Part shown: positions 62,060-64,000 of the stretch, one piece after another
Layout of the letters: every line of letters begins with the position of its first letter
Position numbering within the stretch: position 1 is the first letter of the stretch
Assembly (NCBI RefSeq): GCF_003054175.1
Contig: NZ_QBKN01000008.1
Location: forward strand, 94,055 to 158,054
DNA: 64,000 nt
Source: Allosediminivita pacifica
GTDB lineage: Bacteria > Pseudomonadota > Alphaproteobacteria > Rhodobacterales > Rhodobacteraceae
Direction: 5' to 3'
Notes under the pieces: model-generated
What the model was told of the DNA's origin: nothing
Database searches by the model: none
What the model saw: the letters and a program-made list of their open reading frames with translations, nothing else
Translations under genes and position numbers: made by a program

Positions 62060-62642
62060 GGTGCAGAGGTTCGCGGTTCCCGGCAGCGAAGCGGCGCAGG
62101 ACGGCGGGGTAAAGACGGTGCTCCTGCGTCAGGACACGCGCGGCGAGATCGTCGGGCGTGTCATCAGGCCGGACCGGCACGGTCGCCTGACCGAGGATCG
62201 GGCCGTCGTCGAGTTCGGGCGTGACCTCGTGCACGGTGCAGCCGTGTTCGGTGTCGCCCGCTTCGAGCGCGCGCTGGTGGGTGTGCAGCCCGCGGTATTT
62301 CGGCAGCAGCGAGGGGTGGATGTTGAGCATGCGCCCCTCCCACTGGCGGACGAAGCCACCGGTGAGCACGCGCATGAAGCCAGCAAGGCAGATCAGGTCG
62401 GGCTGCGCCTTGGTGAGGGCCTCTTGAAGCGCCGCCTCGAAGGCGGGGCGATCCTTGCCGAAGGGCCTGTGATCGACCACCGCCGTTGGCACACCCATGT
62501 CCGCCGCGCGGTCAAGGCCGCCCGCGTCGGATTTGTTCGACAGGACCAGGCAGGGTCGCGCCGGGTGATCGCCGGTCATGTCCTCGACCAGCTTGACCAT
62601 GTTCGACCCGCCGCCTGAAATCAGGATGGCGACGCGCGTCAC
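62046..62642 (-). CDS. purN: Phosphoribosylglycinamide formyltransferase
   Basis: Transfers a formyl group from 10-formyl-THF to GAR in purine synthesis. It has 198 residues. Start is GTG at 62640-62642, overlapping the purM stop by four bases (GTGA). The P-loop-like [16 protein letters not shown] and the catalytic block [25 protein letters not shown], with [15 protein letters not shown] after it, are intact. It forms an operon with purM. Confidence 0.97.
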   Translation of the reverse strand: MTRVAILISGGGSNMVKLVEDMTGDHPARPCLVLSNKSDAGGLDRAADMGVPTAVVDHRPFGKDRPAFEAALQEALTKAQPDLICLAGFMRVLTGGFVRQWEGRMLNIHPSLLPKYRGLHTHQRALEAGDTEHGCTVHEVTPELDDGPILGQATVPVRPDDTPDDLAARVLTQEHRLYPAVLRRFAAGNREPLHLSAQ

Positions 62643-63685
62643 GCAAGGCTCCCGCTGTAGGCGATGCCCGGCCTGCCAGTGACCTTGCCCAGCGTGACGA
62701 CGGTTTCGCCCGCCTCGCGCAGGGTGGCGGCGACGCTTTCGGCCTGGTCCGCGGCCGTGACGACCACGAGGCCAATGCCGCAGTTGAAGGTCTTGAGCAT
62801 CTCGGAGGCCTCGATGCCGCCCTGCTGCTGCAGCCATGCGAATACGCCGGGAAGCTCCCAGGCGCTCAGGTCGATCTCGGCGCCGCAGTCCTCGGGCAGC
62901 ACGCGGGGCAGGTTCTCGGTCAGGCCGCCGCCGGTGATGTGGGCGAGCGCATGCACGCCGCCGCCGCGGACCGCCTCGAGCGCGGGTTTCACGTAAAGGC
63001 GGGTGGGCGCCAACAGCGCCTCGCCCAGGGTGCCGTCGGCCCAGGGGCAGGGGGCGTCCCAGCCGAGGCCGGAAAGCTCGACCAGCTTGCGTACCAGCGA
63101 ATAGCCGTTGGAGTGCACGCCGCTCGACGCCACGCCCAGCAGCACGTCGCCTTCGGCCACGCCGTCGGGCAGGGCGGCGCCGCGTTCCATGGCGCCCACG
63201 GCAAAGCCCGCGAGGTCGAAGTCGCCGTCGCCGTACATGCCCGGCATCTCGGCGGTTTCGCCGCCGATCAGCGCGCAGCCCGAGCGCACGCAGCCCTCGG
63301 CGATCCCCTCGACCACCTGTGCGGCGGTTTCGGTGTCGAGCTTGCCGGTGGCGAAGTAGTCGAGAAAGAAGAGCGGCTCGGCGCCCTGGCAGACCAGGTC
63401 GTTCACGCACATGGCGACGAGGTCGATGCCGACGCCCGAGACAAGGCCCGTGTCGATAGCGATGCGCAGCTTGGTGCCCACGCCGTCGGTGGCCGCGACC
63501 AGCACCGGGTCGTCATAACCCGCCTGTTTGAGGTCGAAGAGCGCGCCGAAGCCGCCGAGCCCGGCCATGACGCCGGGCCGGTTGGTCCGCTTGGCCGCGG
63601 GTTTGATCCGTTCGACGAGGGCGTTGCCCGCATCGATGTCGACGCCCGCCTGCGCGTAGGTCAGACCGTTCTTACGCTCGCTCAT
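62639..63685 (-). CDS. purM: Phosphoribosylformylglycinamidine cyclo-ligase
   Basis: AIR synthetase of purine biosynthesis: ATP-dependent ring closure of FGAM. It has 348 residues. Conserved stretches are [61 protein letters not shown] and [17 protein letters not shown]. The start at 63683-63685 has GAGGA upstream. It precedes purN in a translationally coupled pair and is divergent from the tRNA gene. Confidence 0.98.
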   Translation of the reverse strand: MSERKNGLTYAQAGVDIDAGNALVERIKPAAKRTNRPGVMAGLGGFGALFDLKQAGYDDPVLVAATDGVGTKLRIAIDTGLVSGVGIDLVAMCVNDLVCQGAEPLFFLDYFATGKLDTETAAQVVEGIAEGCVRSGCALIGGETAEMPGMYGDGDFDLAGFAVGAMERGAALPDGVAEGDVLLGVASSGVHSNGYSLVRKLVELSGLGWDAPCPWADGTLGEALLAPTRLYVKPALEAVRGGGVHALAHITGGGLTENLPRVLPEDCGAEIDLSAWELPGVFAWLQQQGGIEASEMLKTFNCGIGLVVVTAADQAESVAATLREAGETVVTLGKVTGRPGIAYSGSLA

Positions 63686-63751
63686 GAAGCTGTCCTCGTC
63701 TTGCCGTGAGGCGCGATTAGCCCATCCCGCGCCGCCCTGCAATCTGCACGC

Positions 63752-63779
63752 TTGACGGTCTGCCGCGCTCTGCTAGGGA
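63752..63779 (+). promoter_or_regulatory. Promoter of the CAU tRNA gene
   Basis: TTGACG (63752-63757), a 16-base spacer and TAGGGA (63774-63779) form a plausible sigma-70 promoter. The tRNA gene begins 12 bases later. The -10 box is weak, so this is moderate support only. Confidence 0.5.
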
Positions 63780-63791
63780 AGGTCCCAGGCC

Positions 63792-63868
63792 GGGCCTGTA
63801 GCTCAATTGGTTAGAGCAGGGCGCTCATAACGCCTTGGTTGGGGGTTCGAGTCCCTCCGGGCCTACCA
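63792..63868 (+). tRNA. tRNA with CAU anticodon (elongator Met or Ile2)
   Basis: A 77-base cloverleaf with encoded CCA. Acceptor GGGCCTG pairs with CGGGCCT (G-U at 1-72 and 6-67). D-arm GCTC/GAGC; anticodon stem GGGCG/CGCCT with loop CTCATAA (anticodon CAU); T-stem GGGGG/CCCTC with TTCGAGT loop. It is not initiator tRNA, because pair 1-72 is formed. CAU also serves tRNA-Ile2 after lysidine modification, and the body (GGGCCTGTAGCTCAATTGG) resembles alphaproteobacterial Ile2. Methionine versus isoleucine identity cannot be decided by eye. Confidence 0.93.
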
Positions 63869-63984
63869 TCCCTGCCGGGTCGGCGGAATGTAATTCATCC
63901 CTCGGGGCTTTGATGCTGTAACCGCCCCCCGACGGCATCGCTGTGCCAAGGTGGGATCGCAACAATCCTTAATGGGAGGCGGTC

Positions 63985-64000
63985 ATGTCAAAGATTACCA
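63985..64000 (+). CDS. Start of a further gene, truncated by the window edge
   Basis: ATG at 63985 is preceded by GGGAGG at a spacing of seven bases and opens the reading MSKIT. Only five codons are visible, so no product can be named. It lies 116 bp after the tRNA gene. The ribosome binding site is the only support. Confidence 0.45.

Noticed and set aside
63792..63868. tRNA gene as an integration site
   Set aside because: No integrase or repeated tRNA 3' end was seen near it within the window.
63985..64000. Naming the last truncated gene an RTX-type calcium-binding protein from MSKIT
   Set aside because: Five residues cannot support a family assignment.

Overview
This 64 kb window is a contiguous stretch of chromosome from a high-GC alphaproteobacterium, most likely a Rhodobacteraceae/roseobacter-group member. 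The evidence is the two-piece permuted tmRNA gene, the paired RNA methyltransferase and PIN-domain genes next to edd/eda, an IalB-family protein, SspB, a DUF4169/RHH pair, an ectoine hydroxylase, and Rhodobacteraceae-type GC-rich intergenic palindromes. I see no phage, transposase, CRISPR array or plasmid backbone. The content is mostly core housekeeping genes plus a few accessory insertions.

Layout. 0-2 kb: 5' part of cobS (minus strand), divergent from an ECF sigma/anti-sigma pair. 2.2-12.9 kb: a long co-directional envelope cluster, uppS-cdsA-dxr-rseP-bamA-skp-fabZ-lpxA-lpxI-lpxB, covering lipid carrier, phospholipid, isoprenoid, outer-membrane protein and lipid A synthesis; lpxD is absent from it. 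12.9-21.6 kb: ialB, der, an aldo/keto reductase, a CDF metal exporter, a DsbA-like isomerase, and a minus-strand group of protease, serS and a TspO-like protein. 21.8-28.9 kb: yajC-secD-secF, a Mth938-like protein, a site-2 protease, ssb, a lytic transglycosylase and an unknown membrane protein. 29-36.2 kb: a complete peptide-type ABC importer behind an AraC-type regulator, with a strong candidate operator. 36.2-46.1 kb: miaA, pyrH-frr, GNAT, a YSC84 lipoprotein, hemB, ectD, a membrane protein and mfd. 46.3-55.9 kb: a small secreted Excalibur-like protein behind a CtrA-type box, Entner-Doudoroff edd-eda, an RNA methyltransferase with PIN gene, an AT-rich orphan, a sodium/solute symporter, an ABC ATPase, DUF4169-RHH and a serine hydrolase. 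55.9-64 kb: fumC, sspB, chrA, a DUF1194 protein, ssrA (tmRNA), rnd, a small membrane protein, purM-purN, a CAU-anticodon tRNA and the first codons of a further gene.

The most interesting signals are mainly non-coding: a perfect 12-bp direct repeat with 22-bp period upstream of the peptide importer; a perfect TTAA-N7-TTAAC palindrome in front of the Excalibur-like gene; the split ssrA gene encoding tag ANDNHAPVAVAA only 2 kb from sspB; a large interrupted hairpin upstream of the Mth938-like gene; a hairpin next to the bamA ribosome binding site; a strong orphan terminator between ialB and der; and an AT-rich membrane-protein orphan flanked by a degenerate inverted repeat. I did not find clear evidence of a wholly new multi-gene system.
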